Assembly (NCBI GenBank): GCA_022563075.1
Contig: JADFOC010000147.1
Coordinates: 1-6,804 of the forward strand
Source: Pseudomonadota bacterium
GTDB lineage: Bacteria; Pseudomonadota; Gammaproteobacteria; Pseudomonadales; Pseudohongiellaceae
DNA length: 6,804 nucleotides
Direction: 5' to 3'
In this document: piece by piece, positions 1 to 5,531 of the stretch
Layout of the letters: every line of letters starts with the position of its first letter
How positions within the stretch are numbered: the stretch's first letter is position 1
The notes under the pieces: generated by a model
The model's database searches: none
Told to the model about the DNA's origin: nothing
What the model saw: the letters and a program-made list of their open reading frames with translations, nothing else
Translations under genes and position numbers: made by a program

Positions 1-218
1 TGTTGTTGCTGGCCAGCACCTTGCTTTTCGCGCTGCCCTTCCAGGAATTAGCGGCGCTCATCGCACAAGGACTGACCATCAGCTTGATGGATCTGGGTGA
101 TAGTTGGATCGCCTGGGTGTTTGCGCCAATCAACAACATCGCCAGCCTGCTGCTGTTAAGTGTGAAAGCAATACGGGTGTTCCGTAAAAAAATTATTAAC
201 GCATCCTATGCAAATTGA
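1..218 (+). CDS. C-terminal end of an unrecognised membrane protein (5' truncated by window edge)
   Basis: The frame is open from the first bases of the window to a TGA at 216-218, giving about 71 visible residues. A TTG at position 3 could serve as a start, but the sequence begins inside a hydrophobic stretch, has no visible ribosome binding site and reads more like the end of a longer protein. Two hydrophobic segments are visible, at about residues 2-24 and 33-55, separated by a short loop containing Met-Asp-Leu-Gly-Asp. A basic tail (VFRKKI) follows and probably lies in the cytoplasm by the positive-inside rule. I do not recognise the family and assign no function. It converges on the minus-strand amidohydrolase remnant, with about 100 bases between them. 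Confidence 0.5.
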   Translation, partial: LLLASTLLFALPFQELAALIAQGLTISLMDLGDSWIAWVFAPINNIASLLLLSVKAIRVFRKKIINASYAN

Positions 219-317
219 TTTGACTGCGATTACGCGGCAATGGATCGAGATTGAATCATTCTGTTGGGCGAAGATATCAACGCAGCTACTCCTAGGTGAA
301 AATTGTACGCACTTACT
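219..317. other. Convergent intergenic spacer, nothing recognised
   Basis: This spacer separates the stop of the + strand membrane protein from the stop of the minus-strand amidohydrolase remnant. A convergent spacer would be a natural place for a terminator, but I see no GC-rich hairpin followed by a T run on either strand. The only palindrome noted is the 6-bp CCTAGG near 291-296. Confidence 0.4.
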
Positions 318-813
318 TTAATTGAATTGAATAGTCATTTCTTCTGGCATGCTTTTCAATTGCGTCTCTGGAAACCCTCGTCCACGTGCCATCACACCCG
401 GTCGATGCCTGCGGTTTGAGATATTCTCGAGCGGATCAGCATTCAGCAAAATCAGGTCGGCCCTCCTGCCTTCTTCCAGTGTTCCCCACTGATCCTCCTG
501 TTCATTAAAAAATAGAGCAGGATAGCGTGTGGCGGCCGCCATGGCCGGCATCGGTGTGAACCCGGCTGCGACGAAATTTTCCAGCTCTTCCAACACAGAA
601 AAACCGGGAACCACAAAGGGATTTGGTGGTTCGGTGCCAATCAGCAGTTTGGCTCCCGCCTCGCCGAGATTCTCTTCTTCAATCCATCCGCCAAAGAATT
701 TATCATATACAGCATTGAACGTTTCGGTCACCATGCCATAGGCCCCGGCTTCAACAAGGACCCCGCGTAAAATGTTCCTTTATCTCAGGCCTGTAATCGT
801 CCCCCCAGGCCCG
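318..813 (-). pseudogene. Decayed amidohydrolase (imidazolonepropionase-like), C-terminal remnant only
   Basis: The minus strand from 734 down to a stop at 318-320 encodes 138 residues. They match the C-terminal part of metal-dependent amidohydrolases: a GTE-PPNPFVVPGFS segment followed by EELENFVAAGFTP, then an AAATRYPALFF helix, then GTLEEGRRADLILLNADPLENI, the usual closing beta-sandwich strand. Full-length members run to about 400-480 residues, with metal-binding HxH near the N-terminus; none of that part is present. The same frame stays open upstream to a stop at 780-782. Another minus frame (about 763-813, with WGDDYRPEIKEHF) joins sensibly to it if one base is removed from the C run at 761-764, so a frameshift is likely. 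The metal-binding Asp of the usual GTD motif reads Glu. The 5' boundary is uncertain and could reach about 843, where the next gene begins. I infer a non-functional relic. Confidence 0.7.
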
Positions 814-845
814 ACCACGCGCCTGAAATATCCCGGTCTGCACCG

Positions 846-3491
846 ATGCTGTGCATCGCCACCGCTGGCGAAGATTGTGCAGCACACTCCGGAAGCGCTT
901 TAGTGGTCGAAGTCTCTGCCAACGCCACGCCTGATTTGAGCGATATCCTCGCCCATTGCACGCTTTTTAATTCCCTGAGCCGCGCCGACTGCGAACTGAT
1001 CGCCGCCGGTTGTGAAGTGCGGACCATCAAGACCGGCGCACTATTGCTTGCCGAAGGTGATATCGGTGACGAAATGTACGTGTTGATCGATGGAGTACTG
1101 GAGGCATTCAAACAAGCCAAGGGCGAGGAGGTGATTCTGCAACGCCACCAGGAACCTGGTGCGTCTATGGGGGAGATGTCGCTGCTCAAGTCCGATGACG
1201 AGATTCGCCGCCGGGCCAGTGTGCGCAGCATAGGCGACAGCCATGTGCTGGTAATGCCTAAGGCGACGTTTCTCCATGCAATGCAACTCAGCCCCGCCAT
1301 CGAAGAACACATGAAGGTCGTTCATCATCGTCAAACGGAACAGCTGTCATTGGTGGAACGATCGGTGATGTATCGGGCGCTGGCGCTGTTCGATCAGGAA
1401 AGCGGCTGGAGCCGCGAGGAACATTTTGAGCCCGGCGAGGTCATTGTCGAGAAAGGCGACCCGCCGTCTGCGGTTTATGTGGTGCGCTCGGGGACGGTGA
1501 AACGCTGTCGCATGGAAGATGGCGAGGAAATCATCGTGTCCATGCTCCACGCGGGGCAGACATTTGGCGGACTGGCGGTGCTTAAAGATCGCCCACACAC
1601 CGCGGCCGCCATCGCCGTAACCGCGGTGGATTTGGTCACCTTCGATCGTGAACAATTCCTTGAGGCCACTGCCTCGGCGCCGGAACTGCATGAGTATCTC
1701 GGTGCCGTGAGTCGTGTCTATGCCATGAGCGGGGGCCTCGCCACCGTGTTTGATGGCGAATTTCGCGGCCAACCAGCCGTGGTGACCGTGGTACGGTTGG
1801 ATGATGGCCGGGATCTTATCGTCAATCATGTGATCGACCGAGAAATATACAGTGCCTCGCTCGAAATTCCAGAGGACGAAGAGGGCGAGGAATTCATCTA
1901 TCGCGATGATAATCGCGAGATCCTGCGTATCCTGACCACCCACGGCGGGGAGTTGACGCAAGTGCATGTGGAAGGCCCTTGGTCGGAACTGAGTCGGGTG
2001 CATGCGTTGCTGCTGGAGCGGGCGCCACTGACGCGCGAAGCACTGCAACAATTCAGCGACAGTGGGTTTTTGTTGGAACCTTCTCCGACACAATTGGCCA
2101 GCGCCCCCGACGCTGTTCTCTGCCAGGGCCTCGGCCTGACCCGGCTGGCAATCGAGACCGCCATCGTACACGGTGCGGATACGCTGGAAACCCTCAGCCG
2201 CGAAACCGGCGCCACTACCGTCTGCGGCTCCTGCACCGCGACCATCGCATCGCTACTCAGCAGCACCGGACAGGCGGTCGACTTGTCCGAAGTAATCGAA
2301 GTCACACCCGAAGTGCGGTCTTTTCGCTTCACTCCCTGCACGATTTCAGATGAGGCGGGCGAGAACACGGTGGAGCCACTACGGCCTAGCCTCCCCGGAC
2401 AACACGTCATTGTCTCGGCTGAGATTGATGGAGCCTGGGTACAACGACCCTATACTGTCACCTCTCCCCCTGGCTGCACCGAATGGCGAGAGATCACGGT
2501 CAAACGCGAAGACTACGGCCTGCTGTCCAACTGGCTGTTCAAACAACCCGAAGCGCCGCGCCTGAAACTGTCGCATCCCAAGGGCGATTTCTGGATCGAA
2601 CCAAAAAACGCTGAAACAGTGGTCTGCCTGGTCGCCGGAATTGGCATGACCCCGGCACTGGCAATTGCCCGCAGCATCGATGAGGAACAGAGCGATCAAA
2701 TTTTGCATATCGATTATTCGGCGCGTACCCAGGTCGACTTCGCCTACCAAAGTGAACTCGACCAACTGGCGGCAAGGCACCACAACATCAGTGTGAATTA
2801 CCGAGCTACCGGGGGTCGGCAACGCCTGGATGCAGCCGCGGTGCAGGCTATTCACACTCGATTGCCGCAGGCGCGCTATCTCCTTTGCGGACCGCAGGGT
2901 TACATGAATGCCGCCGTGGCGATGCTGCTTGCGGCCGGGGTGAAGCAGGAAAGGATACAACTGGAGACCTTCACACAGATTGGTCACGCACCGCTGGCCA
3001 GGGTATCGGAACACAGCGTAGCGACCTACCTGCAGCTGCTTCTGACCTTGGGTCTTTGCATTTTTTATCTGATTCAGAATGCGCTCAATTGGCCACTGTC
3101 CGCGATGACCGCACTGCAACAAGTTGACGCCTATCGCATCACTACCGGCAGCCTGCTGATCTCACTAATCGCCTATCAGTGGTACCTGCCCTATCTGCGG
3201 CTGACCGGCCAGCTGGCACAAACCGCCTCTCGATGGCACAGCTATTCGGGCGTACTCGCCCCGGTTCTGCTGTTCCTGCATTCGGTTTCGCTGGGCTTCG
3301 CCTACACCACCATTTTGGCGTTATTATTCGTGTTTAACACCATGATTGGTGCGGTGGACAAGACCTTCATCAGAAACTTCGCGCTGCGCCAGGGCTTCCG
3401 CCGTATTTGGCTTTTAATTCATGTACCTGCGTCATGTTTGATTACCGTGCTGGCACTCATTCACATGGTGTACGCACTGGCCTACAGTTAA
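846..3491 (+). CDS. Multidomain cNMP-binding / [2Fe-2S] / FAD-NAD(P) reductase fused to a diheme b-type membrane domain
   Basis: This 881-residue protein probably moves electrons from NAD(P)H through FAD to membrane b hemes under control of N-terminal sensor domains (inference). Domains in order: cyclic-nucleotide-binding fold 1 at about 34-165, with GEMSLL and RRRASV forming a near-intact phosphate-binding cassette; fold 2 at about 176-290; an unassigned linker at about 290-420; a BFD-like [2Fe-2S] domain at about 422-471 (C426, C460, C463); a flavin domain with RPYTVTSPP at 534-542; an NAD(P) domain with GIGMTP at 599-603 region and CGPQGYM at 681-687; and about five membrane segments between 725 and 878. 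Histidines 798/812 and 859/873 form two HX13H pairs, typical of two stacked b hemes. ATG 846 is the first possible start in frame but has no clear ribosome site. GTG 903 has GGAAG seven bases upstream and still keeps all domains. No signal peptide is seen, so the soluble part is cytoplasmic. I know no gene name for it. The next gene is a multiheme cytochrome c. Confidence 0.88.
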   Translation: MLCIATAGEDCAAHSGSALVVEVSANATPDLSDILAHCTLFNSLSRADCELIAAGCEVRTIKTGALLLAEGDIGDEMYVLIDGVLEAFKQAKGEEVILQRHQEPGASMGEMSLLKSDDEIRRRASVRSIGDSHVLVMPKATFLHAMQLSPAIEEHMKVVHHRQTEQLSLVERSVMYRALALFDQESGWSREEHFEPGEVIVEKGDPPSAVYVVRSGTVKRCRMEDGEEIIVSMLHAGQTFGGLAVLKDRPHTAAAIAVTAVDLVTFDREQFLEATASAPELHEYLGAVSRVYAMSGGLATVFDGEFRGQPAVVTVVRLDDGRDLIVNHVIDREIYSASLEIPEDEEGEEFIYRDDNREILRILTTHGGELTQVHVEGPWSELSRVHALLLERAPLTREALQQFSDSGFLLEPSPTQLASAPDAVLCQGLGLTRLAIETAIVHGADTLETLSRETGATTVCGSCTATIASLLSSTGQAVDLSEVIEVTPEVRSFRFTPCTISDEAGENTVEPLRPSLPGQHVIVSAEIDGAWVQRPYTVTSPPGCTEWREITVKREDYGLLSNWLFKQPEAPRLKLSHPKGDFWIEPKNAETVVCLVAGIGMTPALAIARSIDEEQSDQILHIDYSARTQVDFAYQSELDQLAARHHNISVNYRATGGRQRLDAAAVQAIHTRLPQARYLLCGPQGYMNAAVAMLLAAGVKQERIQLETFTQIGHAPLARVSEHSVATYLQLLLTLGLCIFYLIQNALNWPLSAMTALQQVDAYRITTGSLLISLIAYQWYLPYLRLTGQLAQTASRWHSYSGVLAPVLLFLHSVSLGFAYTTILALLFVFNTMIGAVDKTFIRNFALRQGFRRIWLLIHVPASCLITVLALIHMVYALAYS
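891..895 (+). promoter_or_regulatory. Ribosome binding site supporting an alternative GTG start at 903
   Basis: GGAAG lies seven bases before GTG 903, which is codon 20 of the frame opened by ATG 846. No comparable site precedes ATG 846. The first cyclic-nucleotide-binding fold begins at about residue 34, so the 19 residues between the two starts are not needed for any visible domain. Confidence 0.35.
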
Positions 3492-3492
3492 C

Positions 3493-3499
3493 GGAGAAG
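3493..3499 (+). promoter_or_regulatory. Strong ribosome binding site after the fusion reductase gene
   Basis: GGAGAAG begins two bases after the TAA of the reductase gene and lies four bases before ATG 3504. It is stronger than the GGTGG-like site before the cytochrome c start at 3562, so it marks the 22-codon frame at 3504-3572 as possibly translated. Confidence 0.4.
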
Positions 3500-3503
3500 C
3501 TCG

Positions 3504-3572
3504 ATGGTCATTAGCCTGCATTTCTCATCGTCCCGACCACGGCTACTAACGGTGGCGAATTATGTTGGCTAA
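3504..3572 (+). CDS. Possible 22-codon leader ORF overlapping the start of the multiheme cytochrome c gene
   Basis: ATG 3504 follows a good GGAGAAG site at 3493-3499 and opens a frame of 22 codons that stops with TAA at 3570-3572. The frame overlaps the first 11 bases of the cytochrome c gene (ATG 3562) in a different register. The peptide is short, has no recognised motif, and includes a Ser-Ser-Ser-Arg-Pro-Arg run. It could couple translation of the two genes, with ribosomes ending at 3572 restarting at 3562. It may equally be a chance frame, or the remains of an original longer N-terminus of the cytochrome. I regard it as a candidate only. Confidence 0.25.
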   Translation: MVISLHFSSSRPRLLTVANYVG

Positions 3573-4272
3573 TAGGTGGAAAAAACTGGCCCCCGAACGG
3601 CAAGCAGCTTATGGCGTGGGTTTGATCGTCGCCTGCATAGCGGGCGTGCTGATGTTGCTGCCGGGAAACGAGTCCTGGCATGCCGCCGGGCCACAAAACA
3701 CCGGGCACACCAGAATCGAATGCAGCGAATGTCATGTCCGCGCGCCGGGTAATTTTGTCGGACAAGCATTTCAAAATCTGACGCATGCCGCCGGATTGAC
3801 AGATTCCGCCACCAGTTTTGTGTTCCAACCGGTGGGCAACGACCAATGTCTGCGTTGCCACCTGAATCCCGATGATCGGCATCCGCTGGTGGATTTTTTG
3901 GAACCCGAATTCGAACCGGCCAGGCAGGCGATGGGAGTGCAATTTTGCGTTAGCTGTCACCAGGAGCACCTGGGTGTGCGGGTTAGTGTCACGCCGCTGG
4001 TCTGTCAATACTGTCATCAGGATATTGTGCCGATGGAGCTGGAGGATGATCCTGTCGACGTTCCCCACACCAGTTTGTACCGCGACTTACGCTGGGAAAC
4101 CTGTCTGGGCTGCCATGACTTTCACGGTAACCATGATCGAGAAGTGCCGATACAGCTGTCCCAGCGATTGACGGCAGAACAGATTCGGCAATATCTCGAT
4201 GGCGGTGATTCACCTTACGGCCATCGTCGACTGACGGTCATTCAAACCATGCAACAAAATGGCGATTTGTAA
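3562..4272 (+). CDS. Membrane-anchored pentaheme cytochrome c
   Basis: The 236-residue protein has a short basic N-terminus (NRWKKL), one hydrophobic segment at about residues 17-34 that acts as an uncleaved anchor or signal, and a periplasmic domain with five CXXCH heme c sites: C54-H58, C96-H100, C129-H133, C148-H152 and C181-H185. Extra histidines (H40, H49, H75, H107, H136, H169, H187, H191) could act as second axial ligands, which would suit bis-His, low-potential hemes. The spacing does not match the tetraheme NapC/NrfH pattern that I know, so I assign only a general multiheme class. It lies 70 bases after the fusion reductase gene on the same strand and is probably co-transcribed. It would be the natural periplasmic partner of the diheme b domain (inference). 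ATG 3562 has only a weak GGTGG site at about 3551-3555. Confidence 0.9.
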   Translation: MLANRWKKLAPERQAAYGVGLIVACIAGVLMLLPGNESWHAAGPQNTGHTRIECSECHVRAPGNFVGQAFQNLTHAAGLTDSATSFVFQPVGNDQCLRCHLNPDDRHPLVDFLEPEFEPARQAMGVQFCVSCHQEHLGVRVSVTPLVCQYCHQDIVPMELEDDPVDVPHTSLYRDLRWETCLGCHDFHGNHDREVPIQLSQRLTAEQIRQYLDGGDSPYGHRRLTVIQTMQQNGDL

Positions 4273-4360
4273 TGATCTGATCAGTTGGGTATACTTTTTT
4301 CATAAGCAGTATTGGAGTAGTCTTCAATCCAAGTAATGGAGTAGTGTTTACAAGTAGTTA

Positions 4361-4384
4361 AGCAGTTGAGCAGTTGAGCAGTTG
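4361..4384 (+). repeat. Three tandem copies of an 8-bp unit (AGCAGTTG)
   Basis: AGCAGTTG occurs three times end to end at 4361-4368, 4369-4376 and 4377-4384, preceded by a degenerate AAGTAGTTA at about 4352-4360. It lies in the 166-base spacer between the cytochrome c gene and the DUF4426 gene. Two of the junctions create TTGAGC, a weak -35-like hexamer. The tract could be slippage-prone or could hold repeated protein-binding sites. Confidence 0.8.
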
Positions 4385-4403
4385 GCATTAGACTTTTTAT
4401 ATG
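4374..4403 (+). promoter_or_regulatory. Weak candidate sigma70-like promoter before the DUF4426 gene
   Basis: TTGAGC at 4374-4379 and TATATG at 4398-4403 are separated by 18 bases and each match four of six consensus positions. The site lies upstream of the AAGGAG at 4424-4429 and in the most AT-rich part of the spacer. The position is sensible but the match is poor, so this is a suggestion only. Confidence 0.2.
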
Positions 4404-4423
4404 GGTGATTCACAAAAGCCCAT

Positions 4424-4429
4424 AAGGAG
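4424..4429 (+). promoter_or_regulatory. Ribosome binding site for the DUF4426 lipoprotein
   Basis: AAGGAG is a near-perfect Shine-Dalgarno site. It lies nine bases before ATC 4439, which is in the coding frame, and 20 bases before ATG 4450, which is in the wrong frame. GTG 4432 is only two bases away and meets a stop after four codons. The site therefore points to translation starting near 4439, where no normal start codon exists. Confidence 0.5.
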
Positions 4430-4438
4430 CAGTGACTA

Positions 4439-4924
4439 ATCTCTAATCAATGGCGAAACGGAATTTTCTATCTCCTAGCGTTTTGTGTTCTTTTCGCGTG
4501 CAGCGAAAGAGATTTACAAAGCGCCGCTTGCGATCGTCTTGCTGTACCGTCAAATACCGAAATTACCGCGCTCGACCATCAGGTCGACTATAGATCCTAT
4601 AACAGTACCTCTCTTTCCCCCGACGTCGCCAGGCTATATGGAATCGCCCAAGCTGAAAATCTCGGCGTCGTCATGGTCAGTATTTATGAAACAGATGACA
4701 CCGGCGCTATTGTCGGTGTAGAAGCCTGCGTTAACGGCGGCGCAAAGAATTTAATAGGCCAGGTGAAACGGCTGGACTTTGAGCAAATCCAGGAAGGTGC
4801 AGCGATATATTACATAAGCACTTTTCGGTTTAGTGATAAGGAACATCTGAATTTTGAAGTGGATGTGCAGTGTGCTGGCGATTCACACGAGCTGGAGTGG
4901 CAGCAGCAATTCTATCGGGGTTGA
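4439..4924 (+). CDS. DUF4426-family lipoprotein, start codon anomalous
   Basis: The frame from 4436 to the TGA at 4922-4924 encodes a lipoprotein-type signal (FYLLAFCVLFAC, with a lipobox cysteine encoded at 4499-4501). A DUF4426-like domain follows: VDYRSYNSTSLSPDVARLYGI, then NLIGQVKRLDF, then EGAAIYYISTFRF and a closing QQQFYRG. These are the conserved landmarks I know for that family, whose function is unestablished and whose members are often small exported proteins of gammaproteobacteria. No ATG, GTG or TTG occurs in this frame before ATG 4673, which would remove the signal and half the domain. Two readings fit: a start at ATC 4439 behind AAGGAG, or an original start at ATG 4450 with one extra base near 4461-4463, which would give MAKRIFYLLAFCVLFAC. 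The gene may thus be weakly expressed, broken or affected by a sequencing error. The domain assignment is firmer than the start. Confidence 0.75.
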   Translation: MSNQWRNGIFYLLAFCVLFACSERDLQSAACDRLAVPSNTEITALDHQVDYRSYNSTSLSPDVARLYGIAQAENLGVVMVSIYETDDTGAIVGVEACVNGGAKNLIGQVKRLDFEQIQEGAAIYYISTFRFSDKEHLNFEVDVQCAGDSHELEWQQQFYRG

Positions 4925-4953
4925 GCACTCTCATAAGCACTGTGGTTTGAGGC

Positions 4954-4976
4954 ATCGACAAAAACAGTTTGTCGAT
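4954..4976. repeat. Perfect 9-bp stem-loop in the spacer after the DUF4426 gene
   Basis: ATCGACAAA at 4954-4962 and TTTGTCGAT at 4968-4976 are perfect inverted repeats around a five-base loop (AACAG). It lies 30 bases after the DUF4426 stop. There is no T run on either side, so it is not a classical intrinsic terminator. It could be an operator or an RNA-stabilising hairpin. Confidence 0.6.
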
Positions 4977-5031
4977 CGCTGTGACTTTGTGCACCACTAA
5001 AAACTATTTTCGCGGCAGATTAAAGCGAACT

Positions 5032-5037
5032 GGGGAG
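5032..5037 (+). promoter_or_regulatory. Ribosome binding site for the 37-residue-repeat exported protein
   Basis: GGGGAG ends seven bases before ATC 5045 and 19 bases before GTG 5057. The spacing fits ATC 5045 (or ATT 5042, four bases away) much better than the nearest ordinary start codon. Confidence 0.45.
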
Positions 5038-5044
5038 ATCGATT

Positions 5045-5452
5045 ATCAAATTTTTCGTGGGTCTTGTAGTGGTCTTGCTGGCTCCGGTGTTAGCGGCCAA
5101 GCTGGCATACAACGCAGCCACCGATACCGGTGCTGGGCCTGTTAATCAACCATGGGCACAAAACTCGATGGAGTTTGTAACCTGGAACGGTGAGCAGTGG
5201 ACTGTCTGGATTCGGGATGATGCCTTCGAGCATCGACCACAGAATGAAGCAAAGTGGGGTCAACATGCGACGCCCAGCGTGGCATTTATGGATTGGGAAG
5301 GCACGCCATGGCAGGCAAAAATAGAGGGGGATGCATTTTTACTGGCCCATCACGGCGACTGGCAAGGCCACACCGAGCGTGCCACCGCCATTCGTTACCG
5401 TGATTGGCAGGGTAATAATCAGCTGCGAACCTTCGCCCAATTGAATCGCTAG
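5045..5452 (+). CDS. Small exported protein built of 37-residue Trp-rich repeats; start codon uncertain
   Basis: Counting from GTG 5057 the protein has 131 residues: a hydrophobic leader (VVVLLAPVLAA), then a Trp-rich domain. Three copies of an aromatic-x-x-W-x-G unit start at F40, F77 and Y114, exactly 37 residues apart. The first two copies also share DAF at 55-57 and 92-94. The protein is therefore about two and a half tandem repeats, probably folded as beta strands outside the cytoplasm or anchored to the membrane. GTG 5057 lacks a basic residue before the leader and a ribosome site at a useful distance. Reading from ATC 5045 adds Lys-Phe-Phe before the leader and sits seven bases after GGGGAG, so the true start is probably there if an unusual codon or an ATG-to-ATC change is accepted. 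I do not recognise the family. Its place just before coxB hints at an oxidase-related role, without proof. Confidence 0.65.
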   Translation: MKFFVGLVVVLLAPVLAAKLAYNAATDTGAGPVNQPWAQNSMEFVTWNGEQWTVWIRDDAFEHRPQNEAKWGQHATPSVAFMDWEGTPWQAKIEGDAFLLAHHGDWQGHTERATAIRYRDWQGNNQLRTFAQLNR

Positions 5453-5454
5453 GA

Positions 5455-5495
5455 AGCTGCTCCTGTCAGGGTGCAAACCATATACAGAAGCAGCT
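5455..5495. repeat. Imperfect stem-loop upstream of coxB
   Basis: AGCTGCT at 5455-5461 pairs with AGCAGCT at 5489-5495. After one mismatch the stem continues with CTGT at 5463-5466 pairing with ACAG at 5484-5487, leaving a 17-base loop. It lies in the 79-base spacer between the repeat-protein stop and the coxB start. There is no T run, so a role as leader structure, operator or processing site is as likely as termination. Confidence 0.4.
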
Positions 5496-5531
5496 CACGA
5501 AATTTGGATAAGAAGTAGAGGCGCTACAACC

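Noticed and set aside
785..1312. Minus-strand open frame of 175 codons next to the amidohydrolase relic
   Set aside because: Considered as the missing front half of the amidohydrolase, but it is Ser-rich, has no HxH metal motif, and is a shadow of the first cyclic-nucleotide-binding fold. The frame that joins the relic is a different one.
1347..2171. Long open frame on the minus strand (274 codons)
   Set aside because: It lies wholly opposite the fusion-reductase gene, has a composition rich in His, Gln and Arg that is typical of antisense shadow frames, and shows no domain.
2379..3122. Second long minus-strand open frame (247 codons)
   Set aside because: It is antisense to the flavin/NAD(P) module, whose motifs are clear on the + strand, and it has no recognisable motif of its own.
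3562..4272. Assignment of the pentaheme protein as NapC/NrfH
   Set aside because: Those are typically tetraheme quinol dehydrogenases with a different heme spacing. Five CXXCH motifs and their spacing here do not support that name.
4273..4290. CTGATCAG palindrome after the cytochrome c gene as a terminator
   Set aside because: The stem is only four base pairs without a loop, and the nearby T run (about 4303-4310) does not follow directly.
4361..4384. Tandem repeats as a CRISPR array
   Set aside because: The units are 8 bp and directly adjacent, with no spacers and no cas genes nearby.
4485..4721. Plus-strand open frame of 78 codons
   Set aside because: It is an off-frame reading across the DUF4426 gene, whose signal peptide and N-terminal domain are clear in another frame.
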